Shown here: piece by piece, positions 33,716 through 43,763 of the stretch
Layout of the letters: each line of letters starts with the position of its first letter
Position numbering within the stretch: the first letter of the stretch is position 1
Origin: Clarkia xantiana subsp. parviflora
Lineage: Eukaryota; Streptophyta; Magnoliopsida; Myrtales; Onagraceae
Assembly: GCA_036873135.1 (NCBI GenBank)
Contig: JAPTYO010000007.1
Span: 58,328,383 to 58,392,382 of the forward strand
Direction of reading: 5' to 3'
Length of the DNA stretch: 64,000 bases
The notes under the pieces: generated by a model
What the model saw: only the letters and a program-made list of their open reading frames with translations
The model's database searches: none
Told to the model about the DNA's origin: nothing
Position numbers and translations under genes: made by a program

Positions 33716-34130
33716 CGTACAACTAAGACGATGGAATGCCTAAAAGACAAGATGGAGACTGCGATCTCTTGTGAACATGAATTGAGATGGGACACACCTC
33801 TCAGCGCAAGTATGGAAGCTCAAACTTCAAGGAAATCAGAAGGCTCAAGTATGGAGTACGCTAACATCTTCACTCCCTTAAACACGGAGGTGGAAGAGAT
33901 ATACATCAAGCTTCTGGAAAACAAGCTTCCAAGACCACTTGAGCCGGAGACCTCCTTCTTAGGCAGGGATATTGAAAATTGGTGCCGATATCACCAAACT
34001 TGGAGCACAATACCAATGACTGTTTGACTCTGAGGATGGAGGTCGAAGAATTCATTGCACATGGAGCTTTGAGAAGCTATGTTGCAAACAACAGTGCCCG
34101 TCAGCCGCCAAGATATATTTGAGGGAGATA
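33530..34130 (+). pseudogene. Second, divergent gag fragment downstream of the protease (element C)
   Basis: The end of the long frame changes from protease to a capsid-C-terminus-like stretch (ESMTYFRRFAQNE, AINAFYL, 33584-33670). After a stop, 33731-34027 continues with FTPLNTEVEEIY and a knuckle-like WCRYHQT, and after a frameshift with HNTNDCLTLRMEVEEF and HGALRSYV to about 34113. This matches the usual gypsy Gag C-terminus (PLN, C-X2-H, H-X4-C, L-X2-E) but is clearly different from the knuckle module at 32594. It looks like a fragment of another gag family joined to the element. Confidence 0.65.
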
Positions 34131-35342
34131 GACTTTCCACTTCTAATCTATCTTTTTTAGTGCACCTTTAGGAATATAAGTGCAGATCATGCTTTTGTAA
34201 TTAGAAGTATTTCGGAAGAAGCAGTCAATAGACGCCTTCCTGCAAAACTATTGTAAGCACAATAATTATCTAATGATGGTTAATCTACTTTCATAGGTAC
34301 ATCTCTACATTATGCATTCTACTATGGATTAACATCAAGAAACAAAACAACATGCAATGCCTTGGAAGAAAACCAAAACCTATTCTAAAAAGTAAATGGT
34401 GCAATATCCTCCTCGTAAGGACAATACCCATGTTCACATCTATCAAAAGTAACATGTTGCGACATCCTTTTCAAGAGGGTAAACCCCATGTTTACTTCTA
34501 AAAAATGACATGTTGTGAAATCCTCCGGGAAAATCCTCATGTTCATAGCCATTCCCTGAATAAAAATAGGATGCGGCAAATACATTATGGGACTGATCAC
34601 CCCACCGTGGCGGAAATCCTCTTAATAGACGATAACCCCACACACTAAAAGTATGCATACTCTCTTAAGGGTACATACACCATGAAGACTTAGGCCTGTG
34701 AAAGGATAGCTTCATGTTATACGCTTTTTAAAGCAAACCTTGTACAAAACTCATCAAACTTACAAGTCGAGTCTTGTATAACGTTATCTTGCTCTTTCGC
34801 ATTTAACGAAAAAACAGTAAAATAAGCAAGAATTATCTTACAACAACGTCGCCTTAGAGTGGAACTAAGAGACGGTATAAACTTAAGTCTTGCTTCGACA
34901 AGACGACAGTGCTACATGTCAAGTGCCAGTGCCAAGTGCCCGCGCCGAGTACATTACTACTTACAACGCTACAAGTACCTAGTGTACGCATCTTGCCATG
35001 CCTTGGAATCTAACCAAGAGGGGCGCTCATAACACTCAACAATGCGAGACATACAGTCGCAACTACGGACATCATGTTCATCATCTAAGGATATCTATCC
35101 TATCTTCCAAGTCCAAAGCATACGGACAGCATAGATAACTCAAGGTATGAAATATTACTAACAAGTTATCGCATGATTATTATTATTGAAAAACAGGTCC
35201 AAAGGACGAAGTACCATACAAGCAAACGCACAAGTAAAGGTTTGGACAAAAGCCTCAAACATATCATCATCTCCAAAGGACTAAGACAACATGTCCAGGA
35301 AATCAACACCAAGTTCAACATCATCATTATCATATCCAAAGG
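34131..35342 (+). other. Element C internal noncoding region
   Basis: 34397-34565 holds about three degenerate 57-bp repeats with ACATGTTG and CCCATGTT words. 34850-35190 matches NA1 10270-10760 in inverse orientation. It would be the 3' UTR side of the antisense gene. No coding function recognised. Confidence 0.55.
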
Positions 35343-37555
35343 TCAAAGCAATAGAAGCCGCTTCAGCTGCCTTACGTTGCGAATCCGCAACATTGTTAAC
35401 CGCAAAAGAAGATAAGGACCTAACTTGTCGAACGGGAATCCGGGGGCAAGTGCGTGTACTCTGCCAATATAATCTTTGGCAAACTCATCAACCAAAGGTG
35501 CAAGATCCGCCTTAGCAGCAGCAAGGACGGCAGCAGAATAGGCAGGGGGTACTAGGATATTCAGCGAGTACCTTCTCAACACCCGCTCTATGTGCCTCAT
35601 CACGAACAGAAGCAAGCGCGACATCATGAACACTGTTGTTCTCCGCAATTTGCTGCTTGATAGCAGCGATCTCGGCCTCAAGTTGTTCAACATGGACGCG
35701 ACGAGTAGCAATGCGCGTATCAATATCAGCAACCTTGGAGTTTAAATTTTGCACTTCCTCCTCGGACTGTGCAAGCTCGCGAGAAACTGTATTACTCTTC
35801 TTGATAGCAGCTTTCCTCTCACTCACAAGCTCCAACACAAAGGAAGACATGTTCATCATCCTTGAAATAGCCTAAGTACAACAAACAAGACAATCATGAT
35901 CAACAACAACAACAAAGCATACGCTTACAGCAGGAAGGCAAAAAAAGTTAGAACAAAATCTACCGGTGCAAATTCAGCTAAGCCACTCTCAACATATGTT
36001 TGCGCTTCCTCATCAGTAGATGGTTTGACATCATGATCACCATGAGGAACACATCTTTGAAGCACCCGCACACCAACTCCTGGAGTGCTAAGTTTGGAGT
36101 CCTTCAGAAAATGAAGACTACAAGTGGAGAAAGGCGACCAGTTTTCTCCGGAAACATCAATCCCGTCAGACAGGATCAAGTCATCATGCTTAATGCGTGG
36201 CAACGCTACAATAAGGACAACATAAAACGAAGAAGACATCAGCAAAATATACTAAGTATAAGAAGTGTGTCAAATAGAACAATGCATACCTCGGCGAGAA
36301 GAACGCTCCTCCTCGGGCCGGTCCCTCGACCGGGGGCAGAAGGCGCTATCGTGCGACTCTCAACTCTCTTCCCTTTATCACAAGAAGGGTATGGAATAGC
36401 CGCACTTGGTTTAGAGCGCTTCGGATCACTCGAGGGACACGCCCTTGCGGCAGATCTCTTGGGAAGAACACTAGTGGCAGGCACTGCAACAACGCGCTCA
36501 GTCACATGTACGGAGTTACCTAAAAGAACAAAGACAACATGAGTATAACAAAGCCTAGAAAATCAACAAGTCAAGAGAAGATACAAGAAGATGCCTCACT
36601 TCTAGGTCCTTTACCACGTTCATGTCCGGAGCCTTCAGGAATAGTGGGGGCAGTATTACGAACACGACACCCAGCTGACGGGTTATCACGATCATTAGCT
36701 GTCTGCAAAGAAGAGCTTTTTCCATCAATACGACCTACATTGCAACATAGTACAAGTTATAAAAGTTATCAACATACCATATCTTCAGAAGGAAGTATAT
36801 GAATCCCGGCATCAATCAAATCCTGATCTGAAGCACGTAATAAACAACGATAGCGGTACTCTTGCTGACATCGGAAAATACTCTTCACCGCCTCCCTATC
36901 ATCCAAGGAAAGGTCAGAGAAAATTGGAGCAGGATCAGCTTTCTCCACACCCTCAACATCCCAAACAGTCCAGACATCGCATACGAAGAAGTAATGATGT
37001 CGCCAATGAGAACCAGAACGATTAGCCGGGGCGGCCAGACGTTGTTTGTGATCCCACTCGGCATCTCCAAGACCAAGCTTCTTGAAACCCTTATCTTGCA
37101 AGTTTGGCCAACGCATCTTCATTCCACATAAACCCGTCGCGTCCGGAAACATCAGTTGATAGAAGCATCGGAAAAGGGTGGTAGAATAGTGCCAAGATTG
37201 CTTGTGAAACAAAACCCGAAAGCAGCTCCATACACGGAGGCCAGCAGGAGATAGACTCAAGGGTGATATCCGGTAATAGCGACAAAGGTCCACCTAGTCA
37301 GGAAAATAGGGAAAACGCAGGCCTTACTTAATCTGCGAGGTATAAACTGCGGACAGGTCACTAGGAGGAACAGTAACTTGCCCCTTTTCAGAGTTGGGCA
37401 GCACGCATAAGGAAGAACACCTTCTAAAGCAGGATCAAGTCCACAAAAAGTTGCGTACAACTCAAACATATCTTCATCAATATAGTTGAAGAAGTAACTC
37501 ACATTCCTCGTTGTATCCTTAAGAGACTCAACTGTGTTGATACCCGGCTCGTCAC
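35343..37555 (-). pseudogene. Antisense accessory gene of element C (body)
   Basis: Read on the minus strand, it begins at the E insertion (37555). First comes a domain resembling the plant family annotated as putative gypsy-type transposon protein (PF04195-like): GLRFPYFP, then VDLCRYYRISPLSLSPAGLRVW, then WRHHYFFVCDVWTVWDV (about 37335-36930), with in-frame stops near 37320-37290. Then exon-like segments with good GT-AG borders: from about 36735 to 36600, 36519-36290 (Lys/Arg/Pro/Ser-rich, nuclear-signal-like), 36205-35964 (TPGVGVRVLQRCVP), and 35871 to about 35400 (coiled coil RELAQSEEEVQNLNSKVADI, then PGFPFDKLG). Introns are 80, 84 and 92 bp. A frameshift lies near 35560. The start is on the other side of E (ATG at 46832). 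Broken by E, stops and a frameshift. Confidence 0.7.
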
Positions 37556-38359
37556 TGATGGATATACGCCCAATTTGAACCCGTTGACTTCCGAACCGTT
37601 GTATTTTTATCATCCCATTAACGATTGTAAATCGAAATTTCAACCCGGACACTTCGCGAGAACATCAACGGCTCGGACGAGGCCGAAGCGCTCGTCCGGC
37701 CAAGGTAAACTCACCTAGGTGAGGTTGGGTGGCCACACCCGACCTCCCCTAGGGGAGATCGGGTGGACCAACCCGATCTCTCCTAGGAGAGATCGGGTCG
37801 GCCAACCCGATCTCTCCTAGGAGGGATGGGGTTGGCCAACCCCATCCTCCTTAGGAGGGGTTGGGTGCCCTCACCCAACCCCTACCCTTGGGGGTCGGAT
37901 TTCTCCTCCCCCCCAAGGGCCCCGGCACCATTTTTGGACTCCCACACTCGGTTCACTCCGCCTACCTTCTCCGTATCCTAAGGTCTTAATTATGCGCTTA
38001 AAGGTTAATTAACTGTGTTTTAGGGCTAACGATGTCATTAAGCCACCTTAATGACACCGTTGCCTATAAATACCCCACCTTCACAATTCATTTGGACATC
38101 TTGGCAATTTGGATTATTTTGCTCTGACATCTCTCTAGTTTATCTCTCTAAAAACGATACTGACTTAGGCATCGGAGAGGGTTCACCAGGCACCACCCCC
38201 CCCCCCCTCTCTGTGTCTGGTACTGCCCCTTCTGCAGGAAGGAAGGAAGGAAGGACGCAAGACAAAGCAGGGCAACCAGAGAGTATCAGATCATCCACAT
38301 CTCCAGTGAGGAACGGGATTTGAGCCGATCATCCGTTGACCCAGATCTCGGAACCTAAC
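37556..38359 (+). repeat. 5' LTR of gypsy E
   Basis: 804 bp, TGATGGATATACG...GGAACCTAACA. Contains a chain of CCTAGG-centred palindromes (37730-37900), a TATAAATA box (38065-38072), a C-run (38197-38205) and a GGAA run. Confidence 0.95.
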
Positions 38360-38360
38360 A

Positions 38361-38377
38361 CTTGGCGCCGTCTGCGG
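38361..38377 (+). other. Primer binding site of element E
   Basis: TTGGCGCCGTCTGCGGG one base after the LTR end. The TGGCGCCGTCTG type is common in Tat-lineage gypsy elements. Confidence 0.85.
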
Positions 38378-38411
38378 GCTTCGGACAGAAAGCCTAATTA
38401 TCACCAGCTAG

Positions 38412-41400
38412 ATGGCAGGCGTATATGTCATTCATGGGGGTTATGGAGCTAGAGGAGAGTCAGCAAATGCTAGGGAAGCGTATATGGCACAGTTAGAGGA
38501 CCATAAACCAAAGGAAGAACAAGCAGAAGGAAAGAAAGAAGAGATAATACAATTTTCAAGAAGAGACATGGAGCATGTGCTACCTGACAACAAATATGCC
38601 CTAGTCATAACAATGAAGATCACTGACATGGACATTGGAAGAATCCTAGTAGACAGTGGAAGCTCACCCAACATCATTAGCAAGAAAGTACTCAGCATAC
38701 TAGGAGTAAGGCCAAATAGCATAAAACAGGTTCACTCCCCCTTGGTGGGATTTTCAGGAGAGCCAACATACCCACTGGGGGCAGTCACACTACCTGTGAC
38801 ATTGGGCACAGGTCAGAGACAGCTAAAGATTGACGTCCCTTTCTTCATCACAGAAGAAATGGAGGAGTACAATGGAGTCCTGGGTACCACTACAATCAAC
38901 AAGTGGGGCATGGTACCATCGACACTATATCAGAAAATGAAATTCCCCACAGGCCAAGGGATAGGGGAAGTAAAAGGTAACCAGAAAGTATCAAGGAAAT
39001 GTGCAAGGATTGCACTAAGCAAGAAGAAGAAAACAAGAGAGGTCCTACTAGTAGATGAGGACCCAAGAGAAGATCATGGAAGACCAGCCCCCATGGAGGA
39101 ACTAAAAGAAATACTCATAGAAGAACCCGATAGGAAGGCAAAAATCGGGACCGCCTTATCTCAGGAAGAGGAAAACCACCTAATGGCTTTACTAAGGGAA
39201 TACAAAGATCTTTTCGCCTGGTCACCAAGCGATATGCCAGGGATATCAGAAGAAGTAATCTCACACAAGCTCAATATAGACGCGGCAACGCGACCAATAA
39301 CACAAAAGGTAAGGCCAATGGGAGGGAGCAAAAAGATAGCTATCCAAGAAGAGGTGGACAAGCTATTAAAGGCAAATTTCATCAAGGAGATTAGATTCCA
39401 AACATGGGTGGCAAACCCAGTACTGGTAAAGAAGGCGGGAGGAAGTTGGAGAATGTGCATCGATTATCGTGACCTAAACAAAGCATGCCCCAAGGACTCA
39501 TATCCACTACCAAGAATAGATCAATTAGTGGATGCAACATCAGGTCACCAACTAATGAGCTTCATGGATGCATACTCAGGATACAACCAGATAAAAATGG
39601 CCCCTGAGGACGCCCCTCACACAGCATTCTACGCTGATAGTGAGATATACCATTACACGGTGATGCCTTTCGGACTCATAAACGCTGGAGCGACATACCA
39701 AAGAATGGTCAACAAAATCTTTGGGGACATGATAGGGAAGACAATGGAGGCATATGTGGACGATATGATAGTCAAATCCAAAGAGAAGAAGGACCATGTG
39801 GAGAACCTTCGCTCAACATTTGAGAGGATGAGGCAATACCAAGTCCGTCTAAACCCGAAAAAATGCGCATTCGGGGTGCAATCAGGCAAATTTTTAGGCT
39901 TCATGGTAAGCCAGCGAGGCATAGAGGTAAACCCCGAAAAACTTCAAGCAATTGAAGAAATGCAGTCACCTACGAAGCACAAAGAGGTTCAACGACTGAA
40001 CGGGAGGTTGGCAGCACTTAACAGATTCCTATCCAAAATAGGAGACAAGGCATTACCCTTCTTTGAGGTACTAAGGGCAAACAAGAAATTCGAATGGACA
40101 CCGAGATGTGAGGAAGCCTTCCAGCAACTCAAACAACATCTAAAGACACTACCACCCCTAGCAAAGCCTACACCAGGGGAGCCCCTCTACCTCTACATCT
40201 CCGTGAGCAACGTGGCAGTAAGCTCAGTGCTAATTAAAGAAGAAAACGCTGCACAATTGCCGGTATACTTCGTAAGCAAAACATTGGCAAAGTATGAGAT
40301 CAACTACTTGCCAATAGAAAAGTACCTCAATGCACTGATTATATCAGCAAGAAAGTTGAGACCGTATTTTCATGGTCATGAAGTAACAGTCCTCACAGAC
40401 CAACCATTGAAACACCTCCTCCAAAGACCAGACACATCGGGAAGACTGACCAAATGGGCAATTGAGCTAAGTGAGTTTCGCATTCATTTTGCCCCAAGAA
40501 AAGCCATAAAGGGTCAGGCTCTAGCAGATTTTATTGCCGAATTCACCGGAATTAATCCAGATGAAGACTTGGGAGAAGTCAAAACTACATGCGAGGCAAG
40601 TAGTAGTCAGGAGAAACAACCAGAAGAATCATGGGAAATGCATACTGATGGGTCATCCAACGGAGGAGGTTCAGGTGCAGGCCTCTTACTATACCCACCA
40701 AACAGTGATACACCTATGCGCTATGCCATGGCACTCACCTTTAAGGCAACAAACAATGAGGCTGAGTACGAAGCACTAATAACTGGCCTGAGAATAGCCA
40801 AAGGAGTAGGGGCAAAGCATCTAAGAGTCAAGTGTGATTCTCAACTCGTCGTCAATCAAGTGAAAGGAATCTACACTGCAAAGTCTGAAAACATGCAGAA
40901 ATACTTGCAGCAAGCCAGGGACCTAATAAAGAACTTCCAAATCTTCGACATTGAGTCAGTCCCAAGAGAACAAAACCAAGAGGCAGACGCCTTAAGAAAA
41001 CTAGCCCTAGGGGTTGAAGCAGGCAAAGAGGTTCACTTTGTAGAGCAAAGAACGCAGTCAGTGATAGAACAAATGGAGGTTCTAGTAATAGATGAAGCAG
41101 AAGCCTGGATGACCCAAATGCGTCAATACATCATGGAAGGAAAGCTCCCAAAGGATAAGGTGGAAGCAGTCAAGATTGAAAGGATGGCTAGGAATTACGC
41201 AGTGATGGACAATGAACTCTACAAGAAAGGGTACTCCACACCTTTCCTCAAATGCATAACATACCCAGAAACAGAGAGGGTGCTTGCAGAACTCCATGAG
41301 GGAGACGCGGGATGCCATGAGGGAGCACGGTCAATAAGCCGAAAGGTCTACAACCTAGGATACTATTGGCCATCAATGAGCAAAGAAGTAGCAGACTTGG

Positions 41401-42338
41401 TACAAAAATGTGATCACTGCCAAAGGTACTCTAGAAATATAACAGCCCCAGCAGCAAAGCTAAGCTCCATCTCGGGAGCCTGGCCATTCGCACAATGGGG
41501 GATTGATCTGATAGGACCCCTACCGAGAACAAAAGGTCAGAAGACTTGCATAATTGTAGCAATAGACTACTTCTCCAAGTGGATAGAAGCAAAGGCAATG
41601 GGGAAAACAACAGACGATCAAGTCGTCAATTTCATCCAATCTCACATTGTCTCAAGGTACGGGGTGCCAAAAGCAATAATAAGTGACAATGGCCCACAGT
41701 TCAAGAGCAAGAAACTGCAGTGGTATTGCGAAAGACTGAATATAGACCACCGTTTCGCATCAGTAAAGCACCCTCAGACAAATGGACAGGTAGAATCGGC
41801 AAACAAAATAGTGCTAGATGGCCTAAAGAAACGACTCCACGCTACCAAGGGAAGTTGGGTAGATGAGCTGGAAAATGTTCTATGGGCAGTGCGGACAACA
41901 CCAAAGATATCCACAGGAGAAACACCATTTGGCCTAGTATATGGGACCGAAGCGGTAGCGCCAGCAGAAATGGCAGTGTCATCCCTAAGAACCACGTACT
42001 TTGAAGAGCATGAGAACAACAAAGCAAGGCTTTTAGACTTAGACATGGTGGAGGATAAAAGATGGAATTCAGAAGAAGCACAGGCACGAATGCGCCTTGT
42101 GTCAGCAAGATATTACAATCGCCAAGTCAAGGAGAGGCAATTCCACGTAGGGGAACTGGTGCTCAGAAAGAACGAGTTCTCACACTTAGACCAAGTCAGA
42201 AAGTTATCCCCAAAGTGGGAAGGACCATACAAGATAGAGTCGGTTCCCTACGCAAATGCTTACCGCCTCGAGGATGGGGAGGGGTATGTCTCCACAAACA
42301 CCTTCAGTGGGGAGCACCTAAAGAAGTACTACGTCTAA
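38412..42338 (+). CDS. Intact Pol polyprotein without Gag (protease-RT-RNase H-aRNase H-integrase)
   Basis: 1308 aa, no stops or frameshifts. The ATG at 38412 is the first after the primer site. The N-terminus (VYVIHGGY...NAREAYMAQL) corresponds to the gag/protease linker of C (INVIHGGP...NARDVYASQL), so gag has been removed up to that linker. Domains: retropepsin with Asp-Ser-Gly at 81-83; RT with YVDD at 448-451; a first RNase H (about 585-710) whose first catalytic Asp position reads LYLYISVSN, so probably inactive; a second, archaeal-type RNase H (about 740-880) with Asp746, a NNEAEYEA glutamate, CDSQLV and the final Asp in EADALRKL. Then an HHCC zinc motif and an integrase core with Asp1032, Asp1092 and Glu1128 (DD35E spacing). 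Dual RNase H is the mark of the Tat lineage. It should need Gag supplied in trans. Confidence 0.95.
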   Translation: MAGVYVIHGGYGARGESANAREAYMAQLEDHKPKEEQAEGKKEEIIQFSRRDMEHVLPDNKYALVITMKITDMDIGRILVDSGSSPNIISKKVLSILGVRPNSIKQVHSPLVGFSGEPTYPLGAVTLPVTLGTGQRQLKIDVPFFITEEMEEYNGVLGTTTINKWGMVPSTLYQKMKFPTGQGIGEVKGNQKVSRKCARIALSKKKKTREVLLVDEDPREDHGRPAPMEELKEILIEEPDRKAKIGTALSQEEENHLMALLREYKDLFAWSPSDMPGISEEVISHKLNIDAATRPITQKVRPMGGSKKIAIQEEVDKLLKANFIKEIRFQTWVANPVLVKKAGGSWRMCIDYRDLNKACPKDSYPLPRIDQLVDATSGHQLMSFMDAYSGYNQIKMAPEDAPHTAFYADSEIYHYTVMPFGLINAGATYQRMVNKIFGDMIGKTMEAYVDDMIVKSKEKKDHVENLRSTFERMRQYQVRLNPKKCAFGVQSGKFLGFMVSQRGIEVNPEKLQAIEEMQSPTKHKEVQRLNGRLAALNRFLSKIGDKALPFFEVLRANKKFEWTPRCEEAFQQLKQHLKTLPPLAKPTPGEPLYLYISVSNVAVSSVLIKEENAAQLPVYFVSKTLAKYEINYLPIEKYLNALIISARKLRPYFHGHEVTVLTDQPLKHLLQRPDTSGRLTKWAIELSEFRIHFAPRKAIKGQALADFIAEFTGINPDEDLGEVKTTCEASSSQEKQPEESWEMHTDGSSNGGGSGAGLLLYPPNSDTPMRYAMALTFKATNNEAEYEALITGLRIAKGVGAKHLRVKCDSQLVVNQVKGIYTAKSENMQKYLQQARDLIKNFQIFDIESVPREQNQEADALRKLALGVEAGKEVHFVEQRTQSVIEQMEVLVIDEAEAWMTQMRQYIMEGKLPKDKVEAVKIERMARNYAVMDNELYKKGYSTPFLKCITYPETERVLAELHEGDAGCHEGARSISRKVYNLGYYWPSMSKEVADLVQKCDHCQRYSRNITAPAAKLSSISGAWPFAQWGIDLIGPLPRTKGQKTCIIVAIDYFSKWIEAKAMGKTTDDQVVNFIQSHIVSRYGVPKAIISDNGPQFKSKKLQWYCERLNIDHRFASVKHPQTNGQVESANKIVLDGLKKRLHATKGSWVDELENVLWAVRTTPKISTGETPFGLVYGTEAVAPAEMAVSSLRTTYFEEHENNKARLLDLDMVEDKRWNSEEAQARMRLVSARYYNRQVKERQFHVGELVLRKNEFSHLDQVRKLSPKWEGPYKIESVPYANAYRLEDGEGYVSTNTFSGEHLKKYYV

Positions 42339-42393
42339 GAAGAAAACACAAGCAAAAGACCACGGATATGACTTCAAGTCAACAACAGTCTCG

Positions 42394-43380
42394 ACGCCCT
42401 CAAGAGCGTATCTTGAGAGTAGTATTCATACTACGACCTTCGACGCCCCCAAGAGCGTATCTTGAGAGTAGTATTCATACTACGACCTTCGACGCCCCCA
42501 AGAGCGTATCTTGAGAGTAGTATTCATACTACGACCCTCGACGCCCCCAAGAGCGTATCTTGAGAGTGGTTTCCAAAAACTACGAACTTCGACGCCCCCA
42601 AGAGCGTATCTTGAGAGTAGTATTCATACTACGACCCTCGACGCCCCCAAGAGCGTATCTTGAGAGTGGTTTCCAAAAACTACGAATTTCGACGCCCCCA
42701 GGAGCGTATCTTGAGGTAGATTTGCAACCTACCAGATTCGACGCCACCAAGAGCGTATCTTGAGGTAGAAAAAACACTACCAGATTCGACGCCCCCAAGA
42801 GCGTATCTTGAGGTAGATTTCAAACTACCAGCTTCGACGCCCACCAGGAGCGTATCTTTGGTCTAACCTGAGCCCTCCGGGAGCCTATCCTGTGAAACGT
42901 TAAGCGCCCTCCGAGAGCCTGTCTCGTGAACAGTTTTCGACGCCAACCAGGAGCGTATCTTTGGTCTAACCTGCGCCCTCCAGGAGCCTATCCTGTGAAA
43001 CGTTAAGCGCCCTCCGAGAGCCTGTCTCGTGAACAGTTTTCGACGCTAACCAGGAGCGTATCTTTGGTCTAACCTGAGCCCTCCGGGAGCCTATCCTGTG
43101 AAACGTTAAGCGCCCTCCGAGAGCCTGTCTCGCGAATAGTTTCGACGCCAACCAAGAGCGTATCTTTGGTTTAACCTGTGCCCTCCGGGAGCCTATCCTG
43201 CGAAACGTTAAGTGCCCTCCGAGAGCCTGTCTCGCGAATAGTTTCGACGCCAACCAAGAGCGTATCTTTGGTTTAACCTGTGCCCTCCGGGAGCATATCC
43301 TGCGAAACGTTAAGTGCCCTCCGAGAGCCTGTCTCGTGATCAGATTCGACGCCCACCAAGAGCGTATCCTTGGTCTAACA
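42394..43380. repeat. Two adjoining tandem arrays in element E
   Basis: 42394-42838: about eight units of 52-61 bp, each with TTCGACGCCCCCAAGAGCGT and ATCTTGAGAGTAGTATTCAT-like sequence. 42839-43380: about five units of about 107 bp with ACGCCAACCAGGAGCGTATC, GAGCCCTCCGGGAGCCTATC and CCTCCGAGAGCCTGTCTCG. Both share the core GACGCC..AGAGCGTATCTT. They lie between the pol stop and the 3' end of the antisense gene. Confidence 0.93.
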
Positions 43381-43763
43381 GTACCATACATACCATTTAA
43401 AGGGTATCATAAGAGATCATTGAACCATGCTCAGAAGGATCCAATGAGAAAGTAATCTCAAGGTAAAGTCATATGGAGAACACATAATGTTTTTTCTTGA
43501 TGAAATAGCAGGTATGGCATGAAGGAAAACACGAGAGAAGGATAAGTGAAGGAGACACACCAAGGGAAGGGTCCATAACCAAAGAGCCATACACAAGGCA
43601 CAGGGAGATATCATGAGAAGAGATATAATCACACGGCCATGTATACAACGAGTAGAGACAAGTGTATCAAACAAAGATGGCAACACTAAGAAAGATGGAG
43701 TTTTAAACTCTAAAGACAACCACAACTCACAAACACACGAGACTACCACAAGAAATAGGGGTA

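Noticed and set aside
36735..36778. Intron between EDM and GRIDGKSSSL in C's antisense gene
   Set aside because: GT-AG borders are present, but at about 44 bp it is too short for a plant intron and the phases do not fit; more likely a frameshifted continuous exon.
41082..42108. Minus-strand frames opposite E pol
   Set aside because: Shadows of the intact pol frame; unlike the 43764-44827 gene they show no splice structure or similarity to C.
43417..43749. 110-codon minus-strand frame next to the E antisense gene
   Set aside because: Hydrophobic, low-complexity translation after the natural stop at 43764; no splice link seen.
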